15,920 nucleotides of DNA from Planctomycetota bacterium (GCA_020638735.1 JACKHZ010000022.1:1-15920), one strand, 5' to 3'; positions 1 to 8,841 are shown, numbered from the stretch's first letter. Made by a program: numbers and translations. The notes: generated from the sequence alone by a model not told the origin.

Positions 1-1
1 G

Positions 2-499
2 CCGGATGCGAACGGTCCCGGCGACCTCGTGCTCGGCATGCGGCAGCGGTTGTTCGGCGCCGGCGGCGGCGACCTGTCCGGGGCGCTGGTGTTGTCCGGC
101 AAGCTGCCGACCGCCGCCGACTCGTCAGGGCTCGGCAGCGGCGAGCCGGACGTGCGCCTCGGCGCGATCGTCAACCGCAGCTTCGGCGGCGTCGGCGCCA
201 ACCTGTTCTACCAATACGGCGCGCTCGGCGACCCGGCCGGCGGCAGCGACGACGAACACACGCTGACGTTGACGCTCGGCACGCCGCTCGCGGCCGAAGT
301 CACGATGTTCGCCGAACTGGGCGCGATCTGGCTGCCGGAGCAGGACCAGCGGCGGGTGTTCTGCATCCCGGGCCTGGCATGGACGGTGCGGCCGTGGTGC
401 GTGCTCGACTGCGCGCTCAACGTCGGCCTCAGCGACGACGCACCGGACCTGCAGCTCTACGTCGGCTCGACGATCAACTTCGGTCGGCCCGGGCGTTGA
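2..499 (+). CDS. Outer-membrane beta-barrel protein, MetA-phenol-degradation/transporter-like (5' truncated)
   Basis: This is the last 165 residues of a protein whose start lies before the window; the frame is open from base 2. The visible part reads as alternating amphipathic beta strands with glycine/asparagine turns. It begins with GDLVLGMRQRLFG, followed by a strand ending GALVLSGKLPTA and a Gly/Ser/Asp-rich loop. That pattern resembles the family annotated as 'phenol MetA degradation' or 'transporter' (PF13557-like), predicted outer-membrane barrels of unproven substrate. The C-terminal stretch LQLYVGSTINFG resembles a closing barrel strand, although the last residues (GRPGR) are not the aromatic terminus of classical porins. 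Thirty-four bases separate it from the pseudouridine synthase gene, so co-transcription is possible but nothing links them functionally. The family assignment comes from recalled sequence pattern. The beta-barrel nature is fairly safe; any transport role is not. Confidence 0.6.
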   Translation, partial: PDANGPGDLVLGMRQRLFGAGGGDLSGALVLSGKLPTAADSSGLGSGEPDVRLGAIVNRSFGGVGANLFYQYGALGDPAGGSDDEHTLTLTLGTPLAAEVTMFAELGAIWLPEQDQRRVFCIPGLAWTVRPWCVLDCALNVGLSDDAPDLQLYVGSTINFGRPGR

Positions 500-533
500 C
501 GCGGGCGGCTCGCGGCGCGCACAGTGCCCGCCG

Positions 534-1469
534 ATGCGCACGATCGAGACCACGGCAGCCGAAGCCGGCCAGCGACTCGATCGCTACCTGCGCAAGCTGC
601 TGCCCGACGTGCCGCTCGGCGGCATCTTCAAGCTGCTGCGCCGCGGCGCGATCAAGGTCGACGGCAAGAAGGCGAAGCAGGACCTGCGGCTCCAAGCCGG
701 CATGGTGCTGACGATCGCCGTCGCCGACGCCGAGCTGGCGCCGCCGCCGCCGGCGACTCCCGTGCCCCCCACGAACGCGCTGCCGCCGGAGCTGCGGCCG
801 CGCATCGTGCATCGCGACTGTGACCTGCTGGTCGTCGACAAGCCGGCCGGGCTCGCCGTGCAGCCGGGCAGCGGCAACGAGCACAGCCTGTGCAGCTGGC
901 TCGACGTGCAGCCGTTCGGCGTACGCACCCGCACCTTCCGCCCGGCGCCGGCGCACCGCCTCGACCGCGGCACCTCGGGGCTGGTGGCGATCGGGCTGTC
1001 GCCGCAGGGCGCGCGCGGCCTCGCGGCGGCGTTCCGCGACGACCTCGTGCACAAGCAGTACCTCGCGGTGGTGGAGGGCCGGCTCCGCGACGAGCGCGGC
1101 ACCATCGACGCGCCGCTCGCGGTGCGCGACACGGCGCGGCCGCACCAGCCGAAGGCGCTCGTGGACCCGGCCAACGGCAAGCCGGCGCGCACCGACTACG
1201 AGGTGCTCGAGGTGGGCTCCGGGCTGGCGCTGCTGCGGCTCGTGCTGCACACCGGCCGCATGCACCAGCTGCGCGCGCACCTCGCGCACATGGGCCACCC
1301 GATCGCCGGCGACCGCCGCTACGGCGCGCAACGCGACCTCGGCCGCGGCATCTTCCTGCTGCACGCCGAGCAGCTCGAACTGCCGCACCCGGTCACCGGC
1401 GAGCCGCTGCGCTTCCGCGTGCCGGCGCCGGCGTCGTTCCGCCGCGCGCTCGACGGGAGTCGCGCGTGA
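534..1469 (+). CDS. RluC/RluD-family 23S rRNA pseudouridine synthase
   Basis: This 311-residue protein should isomerise specific uridines of 23S rRNA to pseudouridine in the cytoplasm. Residues about 12-60 form an S4-type RNA-binding domain (GQRLDRYLRKLLPDV...FKLLRRGAIKVDGKK). A proline-rich linker follows (about 69-85), then the catalytic domain opening with LLVVDKPAGLAVQPG. The family signature HRLDRGTSGL is at 141-150, with D144 as the predicted catalytic aspartate. The C-terminal motif LHTGRMHQLRAHLAHMGHPI with GDRRYG is also intact. The length matches RluC/RluD (about 310-325 residues). The exact target uridines cannot be told from sequence, so no symbol is given. The ATG at 534 places the S4 domain at the usual distance from the N-terminus. 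There is no good Shine-Dalgarno sequence before it, as for several genes here. Function at family level is very secure. Confidence 0.95.
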   Translation: MRTIETTAAEAGQRLDRYLRKLLPDVPLGGIFKLLRRGAIKVDGKKAKQDLRLQAGMVLTIAVADAELAPPPPATPVPPTNALPPELRPRIVHRDCDLLVVDKPAGLAVQPGSGNEHSLCSWLDVQPFGVRTRTFRPAPAHRLDRGTSGLVAIGLSPQGARGLAAAFRDDLVHKQYLAVVEGRLRDERGTIDAPLAVRDTARPHQPKALVDPANGKPARTDYEVLEVGSGLALLRLVLHTGRMHQLRAHLAHMGHPIAGDRRYGAQRDLGRGIFLLHAEQLELPHPVTGEPLRFRVPAPASFRRALDGSRA

Positions 1470-1522
1470 GCCGTGCCTTCGGCGGCCAGAACGGGTAAAC
1501 CGCAGCGCCCCTCGCCGCGCCA

Positions 1523-4189
1523 ATGAACCCCGAACGCGACCGCCTGCTGCAGAACGAACGCCGTGAGCGCAACTGGCTGCGCTGGGGGCCGTACCTCTCC
1601 GAACGCCAGTGGGGCACCGTGCGCGAGGACTACTCGGGCGACGGCGCGTGCTGGAACTACGTGCCGCACGACCTGGCCCGCAGCCGCGCCTACCGCTGGG
1701 GCGAGGACGGCCTGCTCGGCATCACCGACCGCGAGTGCCGGCTGTGCTTCGCGTTCGCGCTGTGGAACGGCAAGGACGGCTTCCTCAAGGAGCGGCTGTT
1801 CGGCCTGACCGGCCCGGAGGGCAACCACGGCGAGGACGTCAAGGAGGAGTACTTCTACCTCGACGCGCTGCCGACCTCGGCGTGGCTGCGCGCGCTCTAC
1901 AAGTACCCGCAGCGGGAGTTCCCGTACAGCGAGCTGATGGCCGAGGCGCGCAAGCGCGGCCGCCGCGACCGCGAGTTCGAGCTGGTCGACACCGGCGTGT
2001 TCGAGGGCAACCGCTACTTCGACGTCGAGGTGCTCTACGCCAAGGCCGACCCCGACGACCTGGCCATCGTGCTGACGGTGCACAACCGCGGGCCGGAGGC
2101 GGCGACGCTGCACGTGCTGCCGCAGCTGTGGTTCCGCAACACGTGGTCGTGGGGCCGCGACGGCGAGGGCTATTGGCCGCGCTCCGAGATCACCGCCGAT
2201 CCGACGCCGGGAGCGCTGCGGTTCGTGACCCGCGGCACGGACCTGCAGCCGATGTCGCTCGAGCTCGAACCCCCGGACGAGGCCTGGGGGGTGAGTTGCC
2301 GTCGTCAGCTCGCGACCGAGAACGACACCAACGCGCTGCGCCTGTTCGGCCTCGGCGACGGCAGCAAGCCGGCCAAGGACGCGTTCCACGAGCACGTCGT
2401 GTTCGGTCGCGACGACGTGCTCGCCCCGGTGCCCAACGGCAGCAAGGTCGCCTTCCACTGCGTGCTGGAGGTTCCGGCCGGCGAAGCGCGCGCGCTGCGG
2501 CTCCGGCTGCGGCCGGCCGACCGCAGCAGCGCGGCGTTCGGCCCCGACTTCGACGCCGCGCTGCACGAGCGCCGCGCCGACGCCGACACCTTCTACGCCG
2601 ACGTGATCGGCGACTGCGACGACGAGGCGCGCGCGATCCAGCGTCAGGCCTACGCCGGGCTGCTGTGGTCGCGGCAGTTCTATTGGTACGACGTGCGCAC
2701 CTGGCTGCAGGGCGACCCGGCGCAGCCGGCGCCGCCGGCCGGCCGGCGCAGCGGGCGCAACGCCGACTTCGCGCACCTCTACAACCGCGACGTCATCTCG
2801 ATGCCGGACAAGTGGGAGTACCCGTGGTATGCCGCTTGGGACCTCGCCTTCCACGCGCTGCCGCTGGCGCGCGTCGACGCGCACTTCGCCAAGGAGCAGC
2901 TCGTGCTGCTGCTGCGCGAGTGGTACATGGCGCCCAACGGGCAGATCCCGGCCTACGAGTTCGCGTTCCACGACGTCAACCCGCCGGTGCACGCGTGGGC
3001 CTGCTGGCGCGTCTACAAGATGACCGGCAGGCGCGGCGAACGCGACGTGACGTTCTTGCAGCGCGTGTTCCACAAGCTGCTGCTGAACTTCACGTGGTGG
3101 GTCAACCGCAAGGACCTGCGCGGCAAGCACGTGTTCGGCGGCGGCTTCCTCGGCCTCGACAACATCGGCGTGTTCGACCGCAGCCAGCCGCTGCCGACCG
3201 GCGGCACGCTGGAGCAGGCCGACGGCACCGCGTGGATGGCGTTCTACTGCGGCACGATGCTGTCGATCGCGCTCGAGTTGGCGCACCACGACGCGGCCTA
3301 CGAGGACGTCGCGTCGAAGTTCTTCGAGCACTTCGTCGCCATCACCCACGCCATGAACACGCTCGGCGGCAGCGGGCTGTGGGACGAGGAGGACGGCTTC
3401 TACTACGACCAGATCCACAGCGGCCAGTCGCACGACGGCAGGGGCGCCGACGCGACGCCGCTCAAGGTGCGCTCGCTGGTCGGCCTGATCCCGTTGTGCG
3501 CGGTCGAGGTGCTGAAGCAGAGCCGGCTCGACGAGCTGCCGGGCTTCTCGCGGCGCATGCGCTGGTTCCTGCGCAACGAGAAGGAGCTGGCCGGGCACGT
3601 GACGATCGACGGCGAGGGCGAGGCCGCGCGGGTGCTGCTGGCGATCCCGTCCCGGGAGCAGCTGCTGCGCGTGCTCGGCTACCTGCTCGACGAGGAGGAG
3701 TTCCTGTCGCCGTTCGGCGTGCGCTCGCTGTCCAAGGTGCACAAGGACGAGCCGTTCGTGTTCCGCGCCGGCGAGCAGGAATACCGCGTCGACTACACGC
3801 CGGCCGAGAGCACGACGAGCATGTTCGGCGGCAACAGCAATTGGCGGGGGCCGATCTGGTTCCCGACCAACTTCCTGCTGATCGAGGCGCTCGAGCGCTA
3901 CGGACGCTTCTACGGCGACTCGCTGCAGGTCGAGTGCCCGAGCCGCTCCGGCAACAAGATGACGCTGCAGCAGGTGGCCGACGAGCTGGCGCGCCGGCTG
4001 ACGGGGCTGTTCCGTCGCGGCGCGGGCGGCGCGCCGCCGTTCGCCGGCGCCGACGGTCGCTTCCGCGACGACCCGCACTGGCGCGACCTGTACTTGTTCC
4101 ACGAGTTCTTCGATGGAGACGACGGCCGCGGTTGCGGAGCGTCCCATCAGACCGGCTGGACAGCGCTCGTCACCCGCTGCTTCCGCTGA
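1523..4189 (+). CDS. GH63-like alpha-glucosidase (mannosyl-oligosaccharide-glucosidase family)
   Basis: This is an 888-residue cytoplasmic-looking glycoside hydrolase with no signal peptide. The N-terminal region (about 15-115) carries the conserved block WGPYLSERQWGTVREDYS and PHDLARSRAYRWGEDG, typical of bacterial proteins annotated as 'glucosidase' or GH63/MGH1-type. A mostly beta region runs to about 330, followed by an (alpha/alpha)6 barrel from about 365. Likely catalytic acids, by analogy with E. coli YgjK, are D440 in YPWYAAWDLAFH (general acid) and E762 in TPAESTTSMFGG, just before NWRGPIWFPTN. Both assignments need an alignment. The C-terminus has LFHEFFDGDDGRGCGASHQTGWT, also a family hallmark. 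Length matches the family (about 880-900). Known members cleave alpha-glucosides; the natural substrate of this clade is not settled. The ATG at 1523 has no obvious Shine-Dalgarno but lies just before the conserved block. It starts 53 bp after the pseudouridine synthase gene and is followed 59 bp later by the kelch gene. Confidence 0.92.
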   Translation: MNPERDRLLQNERRERNWLRWGPYLSERQWGTVREDYSGDGACWNYVPHDLARSRAYRWGEDGLLGITDRECRLCFAFALWNGKDGFLKERLFGLTGPEGNHGEDVKEEYFYLDALPTSAWLRALYKYPQREFPYSELMAEARKRGRRDREFELVDTGVFEGNRYFDVEVLYAKADPDDLAIVLTVHNRGPEAATLHVLPQLWFRNTWSWGRDGEGYWPRSEITADPTPGALRFVTRGTDLQPMSLELEPPDEAWGVSCRRQLATENDTNALRLFGLGDGSKPAKDAFHEHVVFGRDDVLAPVPNGSKVAFHCVLEVPAGEARALRLRLRPADRSSAAFGPDFDAALHERRADADTFYADVIGDCDDEARAIQRQAYAGLLWSRQFYWYDVRTWLQGDPAQPAPPAGRRSGRNADFAHLYNRDVISMPDKWEYPWYAAWDLAFHALPLARVDAHFAKEQLVLLLREWYMAPNGQIPAYEFAFHDVNPPVHAWACWRVYKMTGRRGERDVTFLQRVFHKLLLNFTWWVNRKDLRGKHVFGGGFLGLDNIGVFDRSQPLPTGGTLEQADGTAWMAFYCGTMLSIALELAHHDAAYEDVASKFFEHFVAITHAMNTLGGSGLWDEEDGFYYDQIHSGQSHDGRGADATPLKVRSLVGLIPLCAVEVLKQSRLDELPGFSRRMRWFLRNEKELAGHVTIDGEGEAARVLLAIPSREQLLRVLGYLLDEEEFLSPFGVRSLSKVHKDEPFVFRAGEQEYRVDYTPAESTTSMFGGNSNWRGPIWFPTNFLLIEALERYGRFYGDSLQVECPSRSGNKMTLQQVADELARRLTGLFRRGAGGAPPFAGADGRFRDDPHWRDLYLFHEFFDGDDGRGCGASHQTGWTALVTRCFR

Positions 4190-4248
4190 ATCGACGCCAG
4201 GCTGCGGCGTCTTCCGGCGCACAGGCTATCGTTGCGGCGGACCACTCG

Positions 4249-6393
4249 ATGTCGCTCTCCCACCGCATCCCGCTGCTCTGCCTGTTCGGTCTCACGCCGG
4301 GACTCCTCGCGCAGGAATGGGCGCACCTGGCGAAGCCGACACCGTCGTTCGGCTGGCGCTTCGCGCCGTTGGTGTTCGACGCCGCGCGCGGCCGCGCGCT
4401 GCTGTTCGGCGGCTGCACCGACGCGTCGCCCAACCCGAACTCGGTCGCGATCGGCGAGCACTGGGAATTCGACGGCTACCGCTGGGTGCTGGCGCACCCG
4501 CGCAGCCAGCCGTCGGCGCGCTACCTGCACGCGATGTGCTACGACTCGCTGCGGCAGCGCACGCTGCTGTTCGGCGGGCGCGCGGTCGCGTACCAGGACC
4601 TCGGCGACATGTGGAGCTTCGACGGCACGGCCTGGACGCAGCTCGCGCCGAGCCAGTTGCCGCCGCCGCGCCGCGCGCCGGCGATGGCCTACGACGCGGC
4701 GCGGGACCGCGTGGTGCTGTTCGGCGGCGTCGGCAGCATCTACTTCGACGACACCTGGGAGTTCGACGGCACGACGTGGGCGCAGGTGCCGGTGTCCGGG
4801 CCGACGCCGCGCGAGGGCGCGACGATGGCGTTCGACGCGGCGCGCGGGCTGTTCGTGATGACGGGCGGCACCAACCAGGGCCAGGGCGGGCTGAGCACGA
4901 CGTGGGAGTTCGACGGCGCGGTGTGGGTGCAGCGCTCGGCGACGACCGTGCCGGGCACGCTGTGCTACGACCCGGCGGTGGGCAGGGTGGTGACGCTGCG
5001 CCACGAATGGAACGGCGCGGCGTGGCTGCCGTCGGCGATCGCCAACGACCTGTCGAGCGCCCGCGAGCTGGTCTACGACACCGCGCGCGGCGGTCGGCTG
5101 GCGCTGGACCGGGCACAGCAGGACAGCACCGCGCCGTTCACCGTCGAGGTGCTCGCGCACCACGGCGGTCGCTGGCACAGCTCGCGCATCACGCCGACGC
5201 GCATGGTCTGGGATCCGCTGCGGCAGCGCATGATCGCGATCGATCGTGCGATCGGCGAGACCGACGTGGCGCGGACCTGGGACGGCCACGAGTTCGCGCC
5301 GCTGGCGGTAACGCCGTCGTCGTTGCCGCCCGGCTTCTCCGCCTACGACGAGGGCCGCGACGTGTTCGTGGTGATGCTCGACTCCGGTGGCGGTACGCTG
5401 GTCACCGAGCTGAGGGGCAACGGTCTGGCGGTGCTGTCGGCGACCACGGCGCCGTTCCAGAACGGCGTGCCGGTCTACGACCGGGCCCGCGGTCGTGTCA
5501 TCGCGGCGTCGCGCCACGTGCAGTTCTTCGGGCCGCCGCCGGAGTTCCAGACGTGGGAGTTCGATGGCGTCGCCTGGACGCAGGCGGTGACCGCGACGAC
5601 GCCTCCTGACGTTTCGCTGCCCGGTCTCGCCTTCGATCCGGTGCGCTCGAAGGTGGTGATGTCGGGTGGTCTGATCGGCCTGTTCCAGCCGTTCGTCGAG
5701 ACCTGGGAGTACGACGGTGTGGATTGGAGCCGGGTGCAGACCGCGCACCAGCCGGTCATGGGCACTGCCGATCGCGGGCTGGTGTTCGACGCGAGGCGCG
5801 GCTGCGTGATCGGCCAGGACGCCAGCGGCACCTGGTCCTACGACGGCGTCGATTGGACGCTGGATACGCCGGTCACCACCAGCCCGGACGACCTGCTGGC
5901 CTTCGACGAACGGCGCGGGCGGGTGGTGGCGATGGGCCGCGACGGCGTCTGGGAGTACGGCGCGAGCCCGATGCCGTCGACGACTTCCTACGGCGTCGGT
6001 TGCGCTTCGTCCGCCGGCCAGGTGGAGTTGCTGGCCGAGCGCCTGCCGCAGCTCGGCGCGACGCTGCCGCTGCGTCTGCTCGGGCTGCCGCCGGAACACG
6101 GCATCGTGGTCATGCTGCACGGGTTCGACGACCAGCAGAGCGGCGGGGTGCCGCTGCCGTTCGACCTGTCGCTGATCGGCGGGCCGAGCGGCTGTGCGCT
6201 GCTGCTCGACCCGGTGGTGATCGAGCTGGTGCTGCACTTCGGCACGACGGTGCGCATCGAGCGGCCGCTGCCGGCCGACTCGGCGCTGCTCGGCGCGGTG
6301 CTGTTGGAGCAGGGCGCTGCGCTCGATCCGTTGCTCGGCGTGCCGTTCACGGCCGCGACCAGCAACGGCCTGCGGCACCGGCTCGGCTGGTGA
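4249..6393 (+). CDS. Secreted kelch-like beta-propeller protein with YGxGC C-terminal domain
   Basis: This 714-residue exported protein starts at an ATG giving a classical signal peptide. The first 24 residues run from MSLSHRIPLLCLF to LLAQEW, with probable cleavage after the Ala of LLA. The open frame extends far upstream only because it is an antiparallel shadow inside the glucosidase gene. The body contains about twelve repeats of 40-55 residues. Each begins with a phrase such as MAYDAARDRVVLFGG and, in most, ends with WEFDGxxW, the pattern of kelch/galactose-oxidase propeller blades. Copies five to eight are degenerate. Twelve blades would suit two six-bladed propellers. From about residue 579 comes a separate domain opening SYGVGCASSAG and ending TSNGLRHRLGW. 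It is the same type as at the end of the cytochrome encoded at 6495-8834. Kelch propellers usually bind proteins or glycans; no catalytic residues are recognisable, so the role is unknown. The upstream Shine-Dalgarno is weak (GGCGG). Confidence 0.85.
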   Translation: MSLSHRIPLLCLFGLTPGLLAQEWAHLAKPTPSFGWRFAPLVFDAARGRALLFGGCTDASPNPNSVAIGEHWEFDGYRWVLAHPRSQPSARYLHAMCYDSLRQRTLLFGGRAVAYQDLGDMWSFDGTAWTQLAPSQLPPPRRAPAMAYDAARDRVVLFGGVGSIYFDDTWEFDGTTWAQVPVSGPTPREGATMAFDAARGLFVMTGGTNQGQGGLSTTWEFDGAVWVQRSATTVPGTLCYDPAVGRVVTLRHEWNGAAWLPSAIANDLSSARELVYDTARGGRLALDRAQQDSTAPFTVEVLAHHGGRWHSSRITPTRMVWDPLRQRMIAIDRAIGETDVARTWDGHEFAPLAVTPSSLPPGFSAYDEGRDVFVVMLDSGGGTLVTELRGNGLAVLSATTAPFQNGVPVYDRARGRVIAASRHVQFFGPPPEFQTWEFDGVAWTQAVTATTPPDVSLPGLAFDPVRSKVVMSGGLIGLFQPFVETWEYDGVDWSRVQTAHQPVMGTADRGLVFDARRGCVIGQDASGTWSYDGVDWTLDTPVTTSPDDLLAFDERRGRVVAMGRDGVWEYGASPMPSTTSYGVGCASSAGQVELLAERLPQLGATLPLRLLGLPPEHGIVVMLHGFDDQQSGGVPLPFDLSLIGGPSGCALLLDPVVIELVLHFGTTVRIERPLPADSALLGAVLLEQGAALDPLLGVPFTAATSNGLRHRLGW

Positions 6394-6494
6394 AGTCACC
6401 GCGTCGCGGCTGGCGAGACACACTGGCCTGCACCGCCGCGCGGTGGAAGTCGGCGAGCAGTGCAGGTCGCTCGCGAGGCGCGGCGGTCACCCCA

Positions 6495-8834
6495 CTAGTG
6501 GAACTCGACCTCGAGCCCGGGCGAAGCGACGAACAGGCGCGGCTCCGCCGGCGCCAGCGCGAAGGCCTGGAAGGTCAGCGCGAAGGTGCCGAGGCCGGGC
6601 GGCACGGTGAGCGGCGCGCTGGTCGCGCCGGTCGTGGTGTAGAGCGAGTAGCCGATGGTGCCGAGCACGTCCATGCGCAGCGCGCAGCCGTCGACGCCGA
6701 TCTCGATCGGGCCGCGGCCGGTGCCGATCGCCAGCACCGCGTAGGTCACCTGTGGCAGCTGACCGATCTCGAAGGTCACCGTATTGCCGCCGCTCGGGCA
6801 GCCGTCGAGCGACAGCGTCGGGGCGACGCCGCTGCCCTCGCCGCAGCCGTAGCCGAACGACTCGCTCCAGCCGAGACACTGCCGCGCGCCGACCGCGATC
6901 GTCACCGTGCCGAGGTTGCCGTCGTTCTTGTGGTCCTTCGCCGTGTAGGTGAAGGTGTCGGTGCCGACGTAGTCGTCCCAGGCGCGGTAGACCGCGGTGC
7001 TGCCGTCGAACGCGACCGTGCCGTGCTTCGGCTGCGAGACGATGCGCAGCGTCAGCGCGTCGCCGTTGGCGTCGCTGCCGGTCAGCGTCAGCTGCAGCGG
7101 CACGTCGGTCGGCGTCGCTTCGTTGCGGCTGGCGACGACCGGGCGGGCGTTGTTGTTGCCGTTGTCGTTGTTGGCGCCGTTGTGGCACTCGTAACAGCCG
7201 ACCTCGAAGCCGCGGAAGAACGTGCGGGTGCCGAACTGCGTGGTGATGGTGCGGTCCGCCTGGGCCCGGGACAGCGGCGTGCCACGGAAGTTGGTGCCGT
7301 GGCAGGTGGCGCAACCGGCCGTGCCCTGCGTCTCCGCGATGTCCTGGTGGCGGTTGACCCACCAGCTACCCGTCGGGTGCATGCCGTGCGGGCCTTCCCA
7401 CTCGTTGTCCTGCAGGTTGCTGTGGCAGGTGCTGCACTCGTTGATCGTGCCGACGTGCCCCTGCACGAGCAGCGACTGCTGGTTGTCGTTGTCCTCGCTG
7501 GACGGCCAGATCGCGTGCGGCGATCCGTGGCACGCCGAGCACTCCATCTCGCCGTGGCCGGCCGAGAAGCGATACAGCGAGAACGGGCTCTGCGGCGCGT
7601 CGGGCTGGGTGGCGAAGCGCTGGTTGGTCGGCACGCGCATGTGGCCGGGCGCGTCGAACACGTTGCCGAAGCGGATCTGGCCGGCGTTCTGCACGGCGTC
7701 GCCGCTGTGGCACGCCTGGCAGTTCGGCTCCTCGAGCCAGCCGGTGCGCGCCGGATCGCCGACCTCGCTCATGCTGCCGTGGCAGTCCTGACACGAGATC
7801 ATCTCCTTGCCGTCGGCGCCGATCGCCTTGCCCATCGCGCCGCGCAGGCAGCGCGTCGCGGCGCCGGGGTGGCACGTGTAGCACGACGACCGGTCCTGCA
7901 CCGAGTCGAGCGTGCGGCCGTCCGCCAGGCGGGCCTGGCCGTGCAGCGTGTGCATCGCCGACGTCATCGCCGAGACACCGGGTTGGCCCGGCGCGTTGAG
8001 CGCGATGCTGCTGTGGCAGGCGGCGCAGAGCACCGGCGTCTGGTCCTGTACCACGCTGTGCAGCAGGCCCTGGGCCGAGTAGCCGGCGCCGCTCAGCGAC
8101 GCGGTGTAGAGCGGTTCACCGAGGTGGTGCTCGTCGTGCAGCTTGACGATGTTGAGGCGGTCGTCGATCGCCGCGGGGCCGAAGACCCAGCCGCTCGGCG
8201 GCCGCGCGGCCGGGTTCTGACCCGAGCCGTGGCAGCTGACGCACGCCATCTCGGCGCTCACCGGCGTGACGATGTCGGTGGTGGCCAGCACCGCGCCCTG
8301 CGGGCTGCGCGCGGTCAGGCGCATCATCGGGTAGGGGTTCATTGCGCCGGCGTCGTCGTACGGCGTCACCGGCACGCCCTCGGCCTTCCAGTCGGAGATG
8401 CCCGCCTGCCAGGCCATCGCCTGCGGCACGTTGCCTGCGCCGGGCATGCGGAAGCCGGCGAGGCCCTGGTCGAGCGGCAGGTTGACGCCGAACAGCGCCT
8501 GGGCGTGCTGCCAGAAGTCGGTCTTGCCGATCGACGACTTGTTGATCGAGCCGTTCGGGTCCGCGACCGCCTCGTAGGTGACCGTGTAGGCGCCGCTCTG
8601 CACGAGGTTGCCGTTCTGCACCAGCTGGGCGTGGAAGGTGTTGAACGGCGGCAGGATCGAGAACACCGAGGTGTCGTTGTCCATGCAGTGCATGCCGAGG
8701 TCGTTCCAGCCGAGCAGGCGCGGGGGGCCCTGCGCGGTGAGCGCGGCCGGCGGCAGCGCGAGCGCGGCGGCGGTGGCGAACAGGCGGAGGAACGGGGTGT
8801 CGAAGGCGCGGAGGCGCGGGATCGGTGCGTGCAT
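6495..8834 (-). CDS. Exported nine-haem c-type cytochrome with Ig-like and YGxGC C-terminal domains
   Basis: This 779-residue protein has a signal peptide (about 1-35, hydrophobic LFATAAALALPPAALTA, cleavage before QGPP). A haem-free N-terminal domain (about 36-190) carries GWNDLGMHCMDNDTSVFS and LPPFNTFHAQL, a block I recall from multiheme cytochromes of metal-reducing and related bacteria. Nine CXXCH haem-attachment motifs follow, starting at residues 198, 270, 318, 348, 372, 432, 467, 508 and 547. After an Asn-rich linker (552-563) there is a cadherin/Big_9-like Ig domain (about 576-648; DANGDALTLRIVSQPKHGTV). The last part is the clade-type C-terminal domain (about 658-779; SFGYGCGEGSG). 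Haems should be attached in the periplasm or outside the cell, where it probably moves electrons. No CXXCK or other catalytic haem motif is seen. The ATG at 8834 is chosen over an in-frame GTG at 8867: it has GGAG seven bases upstream and puts the signal peptide right at the N-terminus. It lies 121 bp after the NO-sensing kinase gene. Confidence 0.9.
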   Translation of the reverse strand: MHAPIPRLRAFDTPFLRLFATAAALALPPAALTAQGPPRLLGWNDLGMHCMDNDTSVFSILPPFNTFHAQLVQNGNLVQSGAYTVTYEAVADPNGSINKSSIGKTDFWQHAQALFGVNLPLDQGLAGFRMPGAGNVPQAMAWQAGISDWKAEGVPVTPYDDAGAMNPYPMMRLTARSPQGAVLATTDIVTPVSAEMACVSCHGSGQNPAARPPSGWVFGPAAIDDRLNIVKLHDEHHLGEPLYTASLSGAGYSAQGLLHSVVQDQTPVLCAACHSSIALNAPGQPGVSAMTSAMHTLHGQARLADGRTLDSVQDRSSCYTCHPGAATRCLRGAMGKAIGADGKEMISCQDCHGSMSEVGDPARTGWLEEPNCQACHSGDAVQNAGQIRFGNVFDAPGHMRVPTNQRFATQPDAPQSPFSLYRFSAGHGEMECSACHGSPHAIWPSSEDNDNQQSLLVQGHVGTINECSTCHSNLQDNEWEGPHGMHPTGSWWVNRHQDIAETQGTAGCATCHGTNFRGTPLSRAQADRTITTQFGTRTFFRGFEVGCYECHNGANNDNGNNNARPVVASRNEATPTDVPLQLTLTGSDANGDALTLRIVSQPKHGTVAFDGSTAVYRAWDDYVGTDTFTYTAKDHKNDGNLGTVTIAVGARQCLGWSESFGYGCGEGSGVAPTLSLDGCPSGGNTVTFEIGQLPQVTYAVLAIGTGRGPIEIGVDGCALRMDVLGTIGYSLYTTTGATSAPLTVPPGLGTFALTFQAFALAPAEPRLFVASPGLEVEFH

Positions 8835-8841
8835 GGTCGGG

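Noticed and set aside
1319..4222. A 967-codon open frame on the minus strand opposite the glucosidase gene
   Set aside because: It translates to a low-complexity Arg/Val/Ala/Gln-rich product without domains, typical of the antisense frame of a GC-rich gene. The plus strand encodes a clear GH63-like enzyme.
1609..4248. Upstream extension of the kelch frame through the glucosidase gene
   Set aside because: This part is Arg/Ala/Pro-rich shadow sequence. The first 24 codons from the ATG at 4249 make a proper signal peptide, so the gene starts there.
4147..6423. A 758-codon minus-strand frame opposite the kelch gene
   Set aside because: Its composition is dominated by Arg, His, Ala and Val with no recognisable motif, while the plus strand has a signal peptide, kelch repeats and a C-terminal domain.
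6427..6466. Possible bidirectional terminator between the convergent genes (CCTGCA...TGCAGG arms and a CCGCC-GCGC-GGTGG hairpin)
   Set aside because: The stems are short, one needs a G-U pair, the two structures compete, and no T-run follows on either strand.
7145..7185. GTT/GTC-rich short tandem repeat inside the cytochrome gene
   Set aside because: It encodes the Asn-rich linker between the last haem site and the Ig-like domain; it is a low-complexity linker, not an independent repeat or CRISPR.
6495..8834. Cytochrome as a nitrite or hydroxylamine reductase linked to the NO sensor
   Set aside because: No CXXCK motif or other catalytic haem signature is visible. All nine sites are plain CXXCH, and the overall architecture does not match those enzymes.
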